A stretch of 64,000 nucleotides of DNA from an uncultured Erysipelotrichaceae bacterium (GCA_902795975.1 CADBNE010000024.1:1-64000), one strand, 5' to 3'. Numbered from the stretch's first letter, positions 42,745 through 52,626 are shown. Notes: generated from the letters alone by a model not told the origin. Numbers and translations: made by a program.

Positions 42745-43722
42745 TTATTCTATTACTTCAGTATAAAGAATTTTCTTTAATTTTTTTTCTAATCCCTTCA
42801 TAGTAACATTATTTACCTGAGTTGCAGCATCAGTAGCATGTCCTCCACCGCCCATTTGTTTCATTATCTCACAAACATCAACGTTACCTAAACTTCTAGC
42901 ACTTATGCCTACTTTATTCTTTCCTAATTGTCCTATAGTAAAACTTGCTTCTATCCCTTCAAATTTAAGTAAATTATCAGATACTTCAGCTAATTCCATT
43001 TGAGTTGTTTCTCCACTATATAATAAGCATATAGCATATTTTTTCTCAAATATATAACTACTCTTAATATAATCAGCTCTTCTTAAAAAGTTCTTCTTTT
43101 CTTCTTGTAATAATTGTTGTTTAAGTATAGGGTCTGCCCCTTCATTAATTAAATATCCTGCACAAACAAATGCTCTTTCAGTAATCTTAATATTAAATCC
43201 ATTAGTATCTACTTCCATACCAGCTAACATTATAGTAGCAGTTATATTAGGAATATCTACATATAAGTATTTAGCAAAATATCCTATTAACTCTACTACA
43301 CAAGATAGTGTAGAATCTATATAAAATAATTCAGTATCTTTTATATAATTAGGCATTTTTATATGATGATCTAATACTATTACATTTTTTATTTCATCCA
43401 ATATTTCAGGATATTCTAATCTTTCTCTTAAATGTGTATCACATATAATAAGTAATGTATTATCATTAACTATGTCTTTATAATTATCCTTATTAACATA
43501 ATTAATATTATCCATTAAAGATATACCTTGTTTAATTGACTCTATATTTTCTTCATTGTTAATATCTAAAAATATATAATTTTCTTTATTTAAAAAATCA
43601 AGTATACAACTTAATCCTAAACAAGAACCATATGCATCCATATCAGGATGAATATGTCCCATAAGTATTATTTTGTCATATTTTTTTACTAACTCTATTA
43701 TTTTTGAAAATAAGCTTTCCAT
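42745..43722 (-). CDS. nrnA: DHH/DHHA1 phosphoesterase, NrnA type
   Basis: 325 residues from the ATG at 43722 (SD GGGTGG). GHIHPDMDAYGS (DHH motif I), ICDTH (motif II), VLDHHIKMP (motif III), and the DHHA1 GGGGHATDA at the C-terminus are complete. NrnA removes 2-5 nt RNAs and dephosphorylates pAp; related GdpP cuts c-di-AMP but has extra membrane and GGDEF parts not seen here. Cytoplasmic. Confidence 0.92.
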   Translation of the reverse strand: MESLFSKIIELVKKYDKIILMGHIHPDMDAYGSCLGLSCILDFLNKENYIFLDINNEENIESIKQGISLMDNINYVNKDNYKDIVNDNTLLIICDTHLRERLEYPEILDEIKNVIVLDHHIKMPNYIKDTELFYIDSTLSCVVELIGYFAKYLYVDIPNITATIMLAGMEVDTNGFNIKITERAFVCAGYLINEGADPILKQQLLQEEKKNFLRRADYIKSSYIFEKKYAICLLYSGETTQMELAEVSDNLLKFEGIEASFTIGQLGKNKVGISARSLGNVDVCEIMKQMGGGGHATDAATQVNNVTMKGLEKKLKKILYTEVIE

Positions 43723-43750
43723 CTTACCACCCAATTATATTATATCATAC

Positions 43751-43788
43751 AAAAAAAGTACACCTTAACAAAAAGATGTACTTTTTTT
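43751..43788 (-). terminator. Terminator after the double RelA_SpoT gene
   Basis: Long stem AAAAAAAGTACA / TGTACTTTTTTT with a 14-base loop, T-run on the minus strand. Confidence 0.8.
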
Positions 43789-43801
43789 ATTTTTTTCATT
43801 A

Positions 43802-45166
43802 TTATTTTTTTAGTGATAATTTTTTTGTATTTTGAGAATCATTATTACAATTAATACTTTCTAATATTTCCAATTCTTCTATACGTGCATTTTCCATTGC
43901 TTCTTGTGATAATTGAATAGCGCCTGATAGATTTACTAATGCTTGTTTTGTAGTAAATAATTGTTCATCAGTTAACTCCGAATTATATTTCATCTCATAT
44001 TCTCTTGATGCCCATAAATCCATAAAGTCTGTTCTTATTTGTATTTTAACTCTAACTTTTTCTACACTTCCATCTGGTAAGTCTACTGGTACTTCTACTG
44101 TAATATGATAACTTCTATATCCACTTTCTTTTGGTGTAGTAACATAGTCTTTTATACATACTATTTTTAATCCAGATTTTTTTATTAAATCAGCTATAGT
44201 AAATATATCTTTTTCATACATACAAATTATTCTAAATCCAACGTTATCTTTTTTAGTTTTTAATACACTTCCACTATTATATTCATCTGATAATGCTTTA
44301 GAATCAATATTCTTATTTATTTCATCTCTGTTTAATAGTTCTTTTATATCACCTAATCTTGAATTATTTTCTTTGATAGAATAAGGTAACATTTCAAATA
44401 CACTTTTAACTAAGAATAACTCTGAACCTACATAACTTTCAGCTGAAGCTAAAACAGCATGATCATGTTGTTCTCTATATTTTTCTAATTGTACTGACTT
44501 AAAATCTGTACTTTCAAGTATTTTTAATTGTTCTTTACGTGCATTTTCCATAGCTATTTGTAATACATGTATTACTCCTGCTAAATCCAATAATGATTGA
44601 TCAATTTTTTTTGATTCCTCTTTACTTATTTTAGATTTATATTTCATAGAATGTTCTCTAGATGCCCACAAATCCATAAAGTCTGTTCTTATTTGTATTT
44701 CAACTAAAGTATTTTCTACACTTCCATCTGGTAAATCAATAGGTATTTCAATAGTTAAATGATAACTCTTATACCCACTTGCTTTAGGATTATTCAAATA
44801 ATCTTTCTCTCTTACGACGTTTAATCCAGACTTTTTAATTAAATTAACTATATTATATATATCTTTTTCATACATACAAATTATTCTAAAACCAACAATA
44901 TCCTTACATGTTTCTATAGCATTCTCATAAGTATATGTTTTTTTATGTTTTTTTAATTTACCCTTAATACTTTCATCTGTTTTAATACGACTATTAATTT
45001 CCTTAATAATACCTAATCTAGAATCTAATCCAATAGTAGAACATGGTAATCTATTAAAAGCATCTTTTATTAATATTAATTTAGATCCTACTTTTTTTTC
45101 AGCAGATAAGAAAATATTTAGTTTAGAGCCCAATATTGTATTATCTTTTTTTTCTAATGTAGCCAT
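43802..45166 (-). CDS. Protein with two tandem RelA_SpoT (alarmone synthetase) domains
   Basis: 454 residues made of two homologous halves (about 15-220, 235-440), each like a small alarmone synthetase (RelQ/YjbM). Half 1 keeps SRIK (Arg60, Lys62), Asp89 in DIVGFRI, the guanine-stacking Tyr in GYKSYH and Glu156 in VEIQIRTDFMD: the full (p)ppGpp synthetase set. Half 2 keeps Asp307 and GYRSYH but has Lys374 in place of the catalytic Glu (VKIQIRT; one base, GAA to AAA) and lacks the RxK motif, so it looks inactive. There is no HD hydrolase or TGS/ACT domain. SD GAGGGG. Monocistronic. Confidence 0.9.
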   Translation of the reverse strand: MATLEKKDNTILGSKLNIFLSAEKKVGSKLILIKDAFNRLPCSTIGLDSRLGIIKEINSRIKTDESIKGKLKKHKKTYTYENAIETCKDIVGFRIICMYEKDIYNIVNLIKKSGLNVVREKDYLNNPKASGYKSYHLTIEIPIDLPDGSVENTLVEIQIRTDFMDLWASREHSMKYKSKISKEESKKIDQSLLDLAGVIHVLQIAMENARKEQLKILESTDFKSVQLEKYREQHDHAVLASAESYVGSELFLVKSVFEMLPYSIKENNSRLGDIKELLNRDEINKNIDSKALSDEYNSGSVLKTKKDNVGFRIICMYEKDIFTIADLIKKSGLKIVCIKDYVTTPKESGYRSYHITVEVPVDLPDGSVEKVRVKIQIRTDFMDLWASREYEMKYNSELTDEQLFTTKQALVNLSGAIQLSQEAMENARIEELEILESINCNNDSQNTKKLSLKK

Positions 45167-45255
45167 ATAACCCCTCTTTTCGGACTAATAGTATATCATA
45201 TTATTTATATTAAATCAATTTATTATAAATAAATTTTATATATAAATAAAAAGAA

Positions 45256-45275
45256 AAAGTAACTAATAGTTACTA
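45256..45275 (-). terminator. Terminator after the 43-residue acidic ORF
   Basis: AGTAACTA / TAGTTACT, followed by TTTTTCTTTTT on the minus strand. Confidence 0.8.
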
Positions 45276-45404
45276 TTCTTCTTCATCTTCCTCTTCTTCA
45301 CTATCAGCTTCTATTTCTTTATCAATTGCATCAAAATCAATAAATATAGAACCATCTGGTGAAGTATATGTTGTTTCTATATCTCTATTACTTATTAATG
45401 GCAT
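45273..45404 (-). CDS. Small acidic protein, 43 residues, after whiA
   Basis: ATG at 45404 with a clear AAGGAGTAGAAT SD that overlaps the whiA stop, so it is coupled to whiA. Product begins MPLISNRDIETTYTSP, has GSIFIDFDAIDKEIE and ends in a run of Glu/Asp. It is followed directly by a terminator. Unrecognised; the position as last gene of the lgt-yvcK-whiA operon suggests a real small gene. Confidence 0.6.
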   Translation of the reverse strand: MPLISNRDIETTYTSPDGSIFIDFDAIDKEIEADSEEEEDEEE

Positions 45405-45407
45405 ATT

Positions 45408-46325
45408 CTACTCCTTACTTTTTTCTCTAATTTTTTGTGCTAAATCTTTAATTTTATTAAATCTATGATATAACCCTGACTTTGTAATTTTAGTATCTGT
45501 TTCAACACTAATTATTTCACTTAATTCTACTAATGATGCTTCTGGATATTTTTTTCTATATATAGCTGCTATTTGCTCTTTTTCATTAAGTAAATCAAGT
45601 CCACCTTCTTCTTCAATTACTTTTATATCATTAACTTGATTACTTGCTGTAGCAATTATCTTATCTACATTAGCTTGTTCGCAATTATTTAGTCTATTAG
45701 TCATATTTTTATGATCTCTATAAATTCTTATATCTTCAAAATAAAATAAAGAATTAATAGCGTTCATCATTCTAAGAAAGTCTCCTATCTTCTCTGCTTC
45801 CTTAATATATATCATATATTTATTTTCTCTTTTTAATACTTTACTATTTAAATCATACTCATTCAATAAACCCTTTATAAATTCTGCATACTCACTGTCA
45901 TCAACAAAGAATTCTAAATGATATCTAGATTTTTTAGGATCATTTATACTACCACATGCTATAAATAAGCCTCTTAAATAAGCCCTTTTTGATAATTCAT
46001 CATCTATAATATAACTTCTTGGTATATTAGTATCTAAACTTAAATCCTTTATTATATCTCTTAACTTTTTAGATACTTCAATTATATATATATAGTTTTT
46101 AGTATAGTTATATCCATTACGTACATTTATCTTAGATGATATTCCATATAATTGTTTTATTGCTGAATATACATAACGTGCTACTGAAGGATTCTCTGTT
46201 GTAATTTTAATACTTTCTCCTATATTAGCATTATTCTTCAATATAACTGATAACTCAGCTATCATTTCTATTCGTTCATGATTAAGTTTACTTACTTCAT
46301 TTTTTACATCACTAGTAAATGACAT
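45408..46325 (-). CDS. whiA: DNA-binding protein WhiA
   Basis: 305 residues. N-terminal LAGLIDADG-like domain (RAYLRGLFIACGSINDPKK, YHLEFFVDD) and C-terminal helix-turn-helix (ASLVELSEIISVETDTKI, GLYHRFNKI). In Bacillus WhiA affects cell division and nucleoid segregation; in Streptomyces it drives sporulation genes. It is next to yvcK as in nearly all Gram-positives. The SD is weak; one base separates it from the yvcK stop, so coupling is likely. Confidence 0.95.
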   Translation of the reverse strand: MSFTSDVKNEVSKLNHERIEMIAELSVILKNNANIGESIKITTENPSVARYVYSAIKQLYGISSKINVRNGYNYTKNYIYIIEVSKKLRDIIKDLSLDTNIPRSYIIDDELSKRAYLRGLFIACGSINDPKKSRYHLEFFVDDSEYAEFIKGLLNEYDLNSKVLKRENKYMIYIKEAEKIGDFLRMMNAINSLFYFEDIRIYRDHKNMTNRLNNCEQANVDKIIATASNQVNDIKVIEEEGGLDLLNEKEQIAAIYRKKYPEASLVELSEIISVETDTKITKSGLYHRFNKIKDLAQKIREKSKE

Positions 46326-46326
46326 A

Positions 46327-47277
46327 TTAATTTTCTAATAAATAACTAAATATTTGTAAACTTAATTTCATGACATCATGACGAATTAAATTATTTGTAA
46401 CTGAAAAGAAATTATCATGAATAACATCACAACCTATTTTATCTAATTCTTCTTTATCAAATATAACAGGGTCTTTTTGTTCTAAAGATTCATATTTTTG
46501 AGCTAAATCTTGATCTATTGACCCAGAATTAGCTATTACGACATCTATTTTATGATTTCCTAAATACTCATTTAATAATTTAACATGATCTGATACTTTA
46601 AAATTATCTGTTTCCCCTGGTTGTGTCATCATATTACAAGCATACATTATTTTAGCATTTGTCTCATCTAAAGCTTTAATAATATCATCACATATTAAAT
46701 TAGGTATAATACTAGTAAATAAACTACCCATACTTAATATTACTAAATCTGCTTCTTTAATAGCAGCAATAGCTTCCTTTGTAGGTGTAGCTTCTTCTTT
46801 ATAATATACTTTATTTATTTCTTTCTTTGCCATAGTAATATTATGTTCACCTTCAACAATACTACCATCTTTCATTTCTCCCATTAATACTACATTATCC
46901 TCTGTTAAAGGTATTACTTTACCTTTTAAATTTAATACTTTACTTAATGCTTCTATACCATCAGATAAATTACCTGTTATTTCTGAAGATGCAGTTAATA
47001 ATAAATTACCTACAGTATGTCCATCTAAATCACTAGTTGTATTAAATCTATAATTAAATAATTCCATTACTAATGGTTCTGTCTCAGAAAGTGCTACTAA
47101 AACACGTCTTATATCTCCAACCGCTGGAATATTAAATTCTTCTCTTAATATTCCTGTACTTTTACCATCATCGCAAACTGATACAATAGCACTTAAATCT
47201 ATTGGAAATTGTTTTAAACCTCTTATTAAAGTAGAAGAACCTGTTCCTCCACCTAAAACTACTACTTTTTTATTCAT
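46327..47277 (-). CDS. yvcK: YvcK family (gluconeogenesis factor)
   Basis: 316 residues. VVLGGGTGSSTLIRGLKQF, VCDDGKSTGILREEF, GDIRRVL and DGHTVGNLLL are the CofD/YvcK nucleotide-sugar-binding motifs. YvcK binds UDP-GlcNAc and tunes the balance between wall precursor synthesis and central carbon flow. It lies between lgt and whiA; rapZ (yvcJ), usually next to it, is absent. SD GAGGAATAAT. Confidence 0.95.
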   Translation of the reverse strand: MNKKVVVLGGGTGSSTLIRGLKQFPIDLSAIVSVCDDGKSTGILREEFNIPAVGDIRRVLVALSETEPLVMELFNYRFNTTSDLDGHTVGNLLLTASSEITGNLSDGIEALSKVLNLKGKVIPLTEDNVVLMGEMKDGSIVEGEHNITMAKKEINKVYYKEEATPTKEAIAAIKEADLVILSMGSLFTSIIPNLICDDIIKALDETNAKIMYACNMMTQPGETDNFKVSDHVKLLNEYLGNHKIDVVIANSGSIDQDLAQKYESLEQKDPVIFDKEELDKIGCDVIHDNFFSVTNNLIRHDVMKLSLQIFSYLLEN

Positions 47278-47278
47278 A

Positions 47279-48082
47279 TTATTCCTCTTTCTCTTTTTTA
47301 TCTTCTAAGTATGGTACCTTCTTTATTAAAGATAAAATAATACATATTATTCCTATTATTATTCCTATAATTGATACTAATTGTGCTACCTTAATAGAGC
47401 CTAACATTAAACTATCTTGTCTCATACTTTCTACTAAGAATCTTTCTATACCATATATTATAAAATATATGCCACAACATGTACCTACTTTCAAATTTTT
47501 ATAAAATCTTCTTAAACTAAATATTATTATAAAACATACTAAACAAGTTAATGATTCATATAAGAATGTTGGATGATGATATACACCATCTATTTTCATT
47601 CCATCTATTATAAACTCTGGTATATGTAAGTTTTTTAATTCTTTTAATGTTACCACTGGTCCATATGCTTCTTGATTAAAAAAATTACCCCATCTACCTA
47701 TTGCTTGACCTAATACCAATGAAGGAGCTGCAATATCCATAAATCTAAATGGATTAATATGTTTCTTTTTACAAAATAAGTAGGTATATATAATACCTGC
47801 TATAACACCACCATGAATAGCTAATCCACCATTCCATACTTTAAATATTTCTAATAAATCATCTTTATAATAATACCATTCAAATACTACATAATATATT
47901 CTAGCACCCAATATTACTATAGGTACTAAATAAAAGAAATAATCTCCTAAAAAATTACTATCTATATTATGTCTTTTTATTTCTTTTTTTACCAATAAAA
48001 AACCAAGTAGGAATGCTGCCAGTATACAAAGAGAATACCAATGTATAGAAAATGGTCCTAAATTAAATGCTACTGGATTCAT
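47279..48082 (-). CDS. lgt: Prolipoprotein diacylglyceryl transferase
   Basis: 267 residues, about seven membrane helices. Signature IHGGVIAGIIYTY (catalytic His region) and IGRWGNFFNQEAYGP. It attaches diacylglycerol to lipobox Cys, so lipoproteins such as 9237-10763 can be made. One base before yvcK; overlaps the upstream gene by ATGA. SD GGAGGAAAAAGAAA. Confidence 0.96.
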   Translation of the reverse strand: MNPVAFNLGPFSIHWYSLCILAAFLLGFLLVKKEIKRHNIDSNFLGDYFFYLVPIVILGARIYYVVFEWYYYKDDLLEIFKVWNGGLAIHGGVIAGIIYTYLFCKKKHINPFRFMDIAAPSLVLGQAIGRWGNFFNQEAYGPVVTLKELKNLHIPEFIIDGMKIDGVYHHPTFLYESLTCLVCFIIIFSLRRFYKNLKVGTCCGIYFIIYGIERFLVESMRQDSLMLGSIKVAQLVSIIGIIIGIICIILSLIKKVPYLEDKKEKEE

Positions 48083-48513
48083 TTTCTTTTTCCTCCCTTG
48101 ATAATTCCATCAATTATAAAGTTATCCATTATAGCGTTCATAATAGAAATAACTATAGATACAACAATTAACCAAAGAATACCATTTATTTGAAATTGTT
48201 TACCAAGTATCCAATCAGTTAGCTTTAATATAAATGCATTAATTAATGGATAAAACAAACCTAATGTCATAGCAGTTAAAGGTATTGTTAACCAAGTAAG
48301 TACTGGTTTAACTGTTCTATTTAATATAAATATTATAATAACTGCTAAACATGCACACCAAAAATTAGATATATATACTATATCTTTAAATATTATTGAT
48401 ACAGTAATAAGTACTAAAGTATATCCAAGTAAATGTATAAATATATCTAACCCCTTACTTATACTTTGTCTTTTGTTCCATTTTTTTTCAACGTTTTTTT
48501 CTTTTTTTTCCAT
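48079..48513 (-). CDS. YvlD-like small membrane protein (phage holin 4 superfamily IV)
   Basis: 144 residues. After a Lys-rich start, four membrane helices; FILNRTVKPVLTWLTIPLT and MTLGLFYPLINAFIL fit the Phage_holin_4_2 / YvlD family. In Bacillus yvlD lies next to hprK-lgt, so the name refers to fold and not a phage origin; a role in envelope stress has been proposed. It is first gene of the lgt-yvcK-whiA operon, SD AGGAGATATAT. Confidence 0.85.
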   Translation of the reverse strand: MEKKEKNVEKKWNKRQSISKGLDIFIHLLGYTLVLITVSIIFKDIVYISNFWCACLAVIIIFILNRTVKPVLTWLTIPLTAMTLGLFYPLINAFILKLTDWILGKQFQINGILWLIVVSIVISIMNAIMDNFIIDGIIKGGKRK

Positions 48514-48562
48514 ATATATCTCCTGGTTAAATTATAGCACTATTATATATAATATTCAAATA

Positions 48563-48590
48563 AAACAGTTAGATTACTCTAACTGTTTAT
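48563..48590 (-). terminator. uvrB terminator
   Basis: Perfect 11-bp stem AAACAGTTAGA / TCTAACTGTTT with loop TTAC, T-rich tail on the minus strand. Confidence 0.85.
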
Positions 48591-50536
48591 TCACTCTTTA
48601 ATTCATATAATGCATCTCTTAATTCCATAGCTCTTTCAAAATCAAGATTTTTAGCTGCTTCATGCATTTCATTTTCAATTTGTATAATAAGTTGTGCCTT
48701 TTCATGTTTAGACATCTTAACTTTTTCTTTATTATCTATTTTCTTATTATTACTTATTACTTCTCTAATTTCTTTAATAATAGTTTTAGGTATAATACCA
48801 TGTTCTTTATTATATTCTTCTTGTATACTTCTTCTACGATTTGTTTCTTTAATAGCTACTTCCATAGATTCACTAATATTATCTGCATACATTATAACTC
48901 TACCATTAGCATTTCTAGCAGCTCTACCAATAGTTTGAATTAAACTTCTTTCACTTCGTAAGAATCCTTGTTTATCAGCATCCATGATTGCTACTAACTC
49001 TACTTCAGGTATATCTAATCCTTCTCTTAATAAGTTAATACCAACTAATACATCATATTTACCCTTACGTAAATCTCTTATTATCTCCAATCTTTCTAAT
49101 GTCTTTACTTCAGAATGTAGATAAGCTACTTTAATATCTAATTTCTTCAAATAATTAGTTAATTCTTCTGCCATTCTTATAGTAAGAGTTGTAACTAATA
49201 CTCTAGCATCTCTACTTATACATTCATTAATATTTTCTATTAAATTATCTATTTGATTCTTAGTAGGATTAATAGTTATTAATGGGTCTAATAATCCTGT
49301 AGGTCTAATTATTTGTTCTACTACTTTATGATGTGTTTTAGCTAACTCATAATCTCCTGGAGTTGCTGATATATATATAGTTTGTTTCATTTTAGATTCA
49401 AACTCATCAAATTTTAATGGTCTATTATCTAGTGCACTAGGTAATCTAAATCCATAATCAACCAATACTTCTTTTCTAGCTCTATCTCCATTATACATAC
49501 CCCTTACTTGTGGTACAGTAACATGTGATTCATCTATAACCATTAGAAAATCATCACCAAAGAAATCAATTAATGTATATGGCGTATCCCCTGCTTGTTT
49601 AAGTGCTAAATGTCTAGAATAATTCTCTACACCTCTACAAAATCCAGTTTCTTTTAACATCTCTAAATCATACTTAGTTCTTTCCTCTAATCTTTGATAT
49701 TCTAATAACTTATTTTCTTTTTTAAACTTAGCTAATTGTTCTTCCAACTCAATTTCTATATTACCTAAAGCTTTATTAAGTTTTTCTTCTGTAGTAACAA
49801 AGTGACTAGCTGGAAATATACTAATAGTTTCTTTATTATTTACTATAGCACCTGTAACTACATCAAATTCGGATATTCTATCTATCTCATCACCAAAGAA
49901 TTCTATTCTAATTCCCTTACTATGTTGATTTATAGGTATTACTTCTATAATATCTCCATGTACTCTAAAAGTACCTCTTTTAAAATCTATATCATTTCTT
50001 TCATATAACATAGTAACTAATTTTTCAATTATTTCATTACGTTCAACTGTTTCTCCACATCTAACAGTTAACATCATATTTTCGTAATCTTCTTTATCAC
50101 CTATACCGTATATACAAGATACACTAGCTACCACTATAACATCTTTTCTTTTAAGTAATGATGAAGTTGCTGCATGTCTTAATTCATCTATTTCATCATT
50201 GATAGATGCATCTTTTTCAATATATGTATCTGTCTTAGCTACATATGCTTCTGGTTGATAATAATCATAATAACTAACAAAATATTCTACTGCATTATTA
50301 GGAAATAATTCCTTAAATTCTGCATATAATTGCCCTGCAAGTGTTTTATTGTGTGCTAAAACTAAAGTAGGCTTATTAACTTCTTTAATTACATTAGCTA
50401 TAGTAAAAGTTTTACCTGTACCTGTAGCACCTAATAAAACTTGATCTTTCTTACCATCTTTAATACCTTGTACTAATTCTTTTATTGCTTCTGGTTGGTC
50501 TCCACTAGGTTGATACTTCGATACTAATTCAAACAT
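48587..50536 (-). CDS. uvrB: Excinuclease ABC subunit B
   Basis: 649 residues from the ATG at 50536 (SD GGGGAGGTGCTAC). Walker [15 protein letters not shown], the beta-hairpin [11 protein letters not shown] that probes damaged DNA, helicase motifs ([25 protein letters not shown]) and the UvrC-contact UVR motif at the end ([17 protein letters not shown]). It verifies DNA lesions in nucleotide-excision repair. uvrA and uvrC are not next to it; monocistronic. Confidence 0.97.
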   Translation of the reverse strand: MFELVSKYQPSGDQPEAIKELVQGIKDGKKDQVLLGATGTGKTFTIANVIKEVNKPTLVLAHNKTLAGQLYAEFKELFPNNAVEYFVSYYDYYQPEAYVAKTDTYIEKDASINDEIDELRHAATSSLLKRKDVIVVASVSCIYGIGDKEDYENMMLTVRCGETVERNEIIEKLVTMLYERNDIDFKRGTFRVHGDIIEVIPINQHSKGIRIEFFGDEIDRISEFDVVTGAIVNNKETISIFPASHFVTTEEKLNKALGNIEIELEEQLAKFKKENKLLEYQRLEERTKYDLEMLKETGFCRGVENYSRHLALKQAGDTPYTLIDFFGDDFLMVIDESHVTVPQVRGMYNGDRARKEVLVDYGFRLPSALDNRPLKFDEFESKMKQTIYISATPGDYELAKTHHKVVEQIIRPTGLLDPLITINPTKNQIDNLIENINECISRDARVLVTTLTIRMAEELTNYLKKLDIKVAYLHSEVKTLERLEIIRDLRKGKYDVLVGINLLREGLDIPEVELVAIMDADKQGFLRSERSLIQTIGRAARNANGRVIMYADNISESMEVAIKETNRRRSIQEEYNKEHGIIPKTIIKEIREVISNNKKIDNKEKVKMSKHEKAQLIIQIENEMHEAAKNLDFERAMELRDALYELKSE

Positions 50537-50669
50537 GTAGCACCTCCCCTTTAACAAACATATTTTATCATTATTATTAATATAAAACAATAATCAAAAA
50601 ACTTAAAACTATATAATAAAATTAAAAAGCATGATATAATATATTTAATATTAATAATAGAGGAGTTAT

Positions 50670-51770
50670 ATGAAGAAGAAGATTATTTTGTATGGGGGAA
50701 TTGCTGTTGTAATACTACTAATAGTCTTTATAGCTATGTATATTTTTTTTCCTTATAAAATATATTTAAATGGGCAAAAAGAAATTACAATTAATTATGG
50801 TGAAAAGTATATAGAAGAAGGAGCTAAATTAAAAAAAGGAATAATTCCTATAAATAAAAAAATTCAAATAGAAAGTAACATTGATACAAACAAACTAGGT
50901 GATTACACTGTTACATATACCTTTTCAAATTCAAAGGTAACAAGAATTATACACATAGTTGATAAAAAAGCACCTGAAATAATTATAGATGGAAAAGATG
51001 AAATTACACTATGTGTTAATGTTGATAAGTATGTAGAGCCCAAAATTGAAGTAAAAGATAATTATGATAAAACTATTGAAAATATTAAAAAAGAAAATAA
51101 TATTAAATTAAACGAAATTGGAGAATATGAAGCAAAATATACAGCATGTGATTCATCTAATAATTGTTCTGAAAAGAAAATTAAAGTGATTGTAAAAGAT
51201 ACTCAAGCACCTAAAATAACTATAAATAAAGGTAATTTAGATTTAATACTAGGTGAAGAGTTTTATACTGAATATGGAATATCCGCTACAGATAATTATG
51301 ATAAAACATTAACTCAACCAAAGATTGAAAGCAATGTTGATAGTAATAAAGCTGGTAATTATATTGTAAAATATACAGTTTGTGATTCATCTAATAATTG
51401 TTCTACCAAAGAAAGAAAAGTTAAAATAACAAAAATTGATATTATTCATGGAACATTCACTTCTCAACCAAAAGAACCTGGTACAGTTCCCTCTAAACTA
51501 ATACTTGATGGAAGAACAAAAAAAGCAACTCTTCACTTAAATGCTTGTTATGGAATACTTTTTGTTGATGGAACTTATTCCGTAAAAAAGAATGAATATA
51601 CAACAATACTCACTTTTAAAAATAAAGATAAGTATTATAATAATAGATTTGATAAAATAGACTTTTTTATATTAGATAATAATGCACTAAAAGTAGTTTC
51701 TTATGGACAAGATGATTATGAATACGGATGTTCTCCACAACCTGAGGAATTATATGTACGTACAAAATAA
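50670..51770 (+). CDS. Membrane-anchored protein with tandem Ig-like (DUF5011) domains
   Basis: 366 residues. N-terminal membrane helix (5-27). Three bacterial Ig-like repeats follow (about 33-100, 103-178, 181-258), each with an INYGEKYIEEGA or VEPKIEVKDNYDKT start and a (G)(N/E/D)Y..(K/T)YT.(C)DSSNN end. Repeats 2 and 3 have paired Cys (CDSSNNCS) that may form disulfides. The C-terminal domain (DGRTKKATLHLNACYG) is not recognised. It is displayed on the cell surface, possibly for adhesion. SD GAGGAGTTAT. Confidence 0.8.
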   Translation: MKKKIILYGGIAVVILLIVFIAMYIFFPYKIYLNGQKEITINYGEKYIEEGAKLKKGIIPINKKIQIESNIDTNKLGDYTVTYTFSNSKVTRIIHIVDKKAPEIIIDGKDEITLCVNVDKYVEPKIEVKDNYDKTIENIKKENNIKLNEIGEYEAKYTACDSSNNCSEKKIKVIVKDTQAPKITINKGNLDLILGEEFYTEYGISATDNYDKTLTQPKIESNVDSNKAGNYIVKYTVCDSSNNCSTKERKVKITKIDIIHGTFTSQPKEPGTVPSKLILDGRTKKATLHLNACYGILFVDGTYSVKKNEYTTILTFKNKDKYYNNRFDKIDFFILDNNALKVVSYGQDDYEYGCSPQPEELYVRTK

Positions 51771-51797
51771 AAATAAGTTCTTAAACTTATTTTTATT
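51768..51797. terminator. Bidirectional terminator
   Basis: AAAAATAAGTT / AACTTATTTTT with a four-base loop between two convergent genes. Confidence 0.75.
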
Positions 51798-52413
51798 TTT
51801 CTTCTTTAGGATATAATTTACTATGATAGTAACTATCAGCTTGATATAAAGCTCCTAATGGATTATGAGCTAAAACTCTATCCTTAACAGCTAATACAGT
51901 AACTGGTGCTTTAGAATATTTAAAAAATAATGTATCATGCCCTACACATAGTCCTAATACAATGTTAAAATCAGTATTAATATTATTTAAAAATTCAGCT
52001 TGCGCTATAGGATTACACATAGGTACATCACAATCATGAATACCTATATTTTCTCTATCTACACTACCTAATTTACATATTACTGATTCAACCTCTAAAT
52101 CATATTTATTTAATATTTTAGCAAATATATTAGCTTCTTTAACTAAACCTACACAAAAAGCTAAACCAATCTTTTTATAACCCATAGTTTTACAAAAATC
52201 AATTATTTCTTTTACTCTAGTCTTTCCACCATAGTTATCCATAACTACTTCAGCTGATGCTTTAGCAATATCATAATTTTCTTTTTCTTCATACTTTTTT
52301 AGAATTTCTTCTAAATTATCTTTCTCATTAACTGTTGGACAATTCTTAGGAGCATTTTCTAAATCTCTTTTATGACAAGAATTTTTTGTACAATATGCAC
52401 ACGTATACTTCAT
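51793..52413 (-). CDS. DUF1847 metal-binding protein
   Basis: 206 residues from the ATG at 52413 (SD AAAGGAGATGG). N-terminal Cys cluster C.YC...C....C (KYTCAYCTKNSCHKRDL, NCPTV), then CVGLVKEANIF, DVPMCNPIAQA and LGLCVGHDTLF, all DUF1847 marks. It is probably a metal-binding cytoplasmic protein found in anaerobes; function unknown. It is followed upstream by a tiny gene on the same strand. Confidence 0.85.
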   Translation of the reverse strand: MKYTCAYCTKNSCHKRDLENAPKNCPTVNEKDNLEEILKKYEEKENYDIAKASAEVVMDNYGGKTRVKEIIDFCKTMGYKKIGLAFCVGLVKEANIFAKILNKYDLEVESVICKLGSVDRENIGIHDCDVPMCNPIAQAEFLNNINTDFNIVLGLCVGHDTLFFKYSKAPVTVLAVKDRVLAHNPLGALYQADSYYHSKLYPKEEK

Positions 52414-52452
52414 ACTACCATCTCCTTTTATATAAAGGATAACAAAAAAAAC

Positions 52453-52470
52453 AAGTATTAACAATACTTA
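52453..52470 (-). terminator. Terminator after the 31-residue ORF
   Basis: AAGTATT / AATACTT with a three-base loop, then a long T-run on the minus strand. Confidence 0.75.
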
Positions 52471-52563
52471 TTTTTCTAATTTGTTCTTTTTAACTCTGGA
52501 CCAGTAATACATATAATTTAAGTTACTAGGCATACTATTTAATATAATATTCTTTATACTCAT
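52468..52563 (-). CDS. Small basic protein, 31 residues
   Basis: ATG at 52563 behind GGTGGTAAT, with TATAAT (52579-52584) upstream and a terminator at its stop: a complete minimal gene. The product begins MSIKNIILNSMPSNL, contains YMYYWSRVKKNK and is basic and amphipathic. It could be a membrane-active small peptide; nothing matches from memory. Confidence 0.5.
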   Translation of the reverse strand: MSIKNIILNSMPSNLNYMYYWSRVKKNKLEK

Positions 52564-52578
52564 ATTACCACCAATATA

Positions 52579-52584
52579 ATTATA
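52579..52584 (-). promoter_or_regulatory. -10 element of the 31-residue gene
   Basis: Perfect TATAAT on the minus strand. The -35 position falls in the 3' arm and T-run of the pyk terminator, as seen also for adhE and rpsJ. Confidence 0.5.
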
Positions 52585-52598
52585 TCATGTAAAAAAAA

Positions 52599-52626
52599 GA
52601 AACAATAGATATTAGTCTATTGTTTC
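52599..52626 (-). terminator. pyk terminator
   Basis: GAAACAATAGA / TCTATTGTTTC perfect stem with a six-base loop, then TTTTTTTT on the minus strand. Confidence 0.85.

Noticed and set aside
48079..48513. Phage holin, hence a prophage
   Set aside because: The family name is historical; the gene sits in the conserved lgt-yvcK-whiA group with no phage genes nearby.
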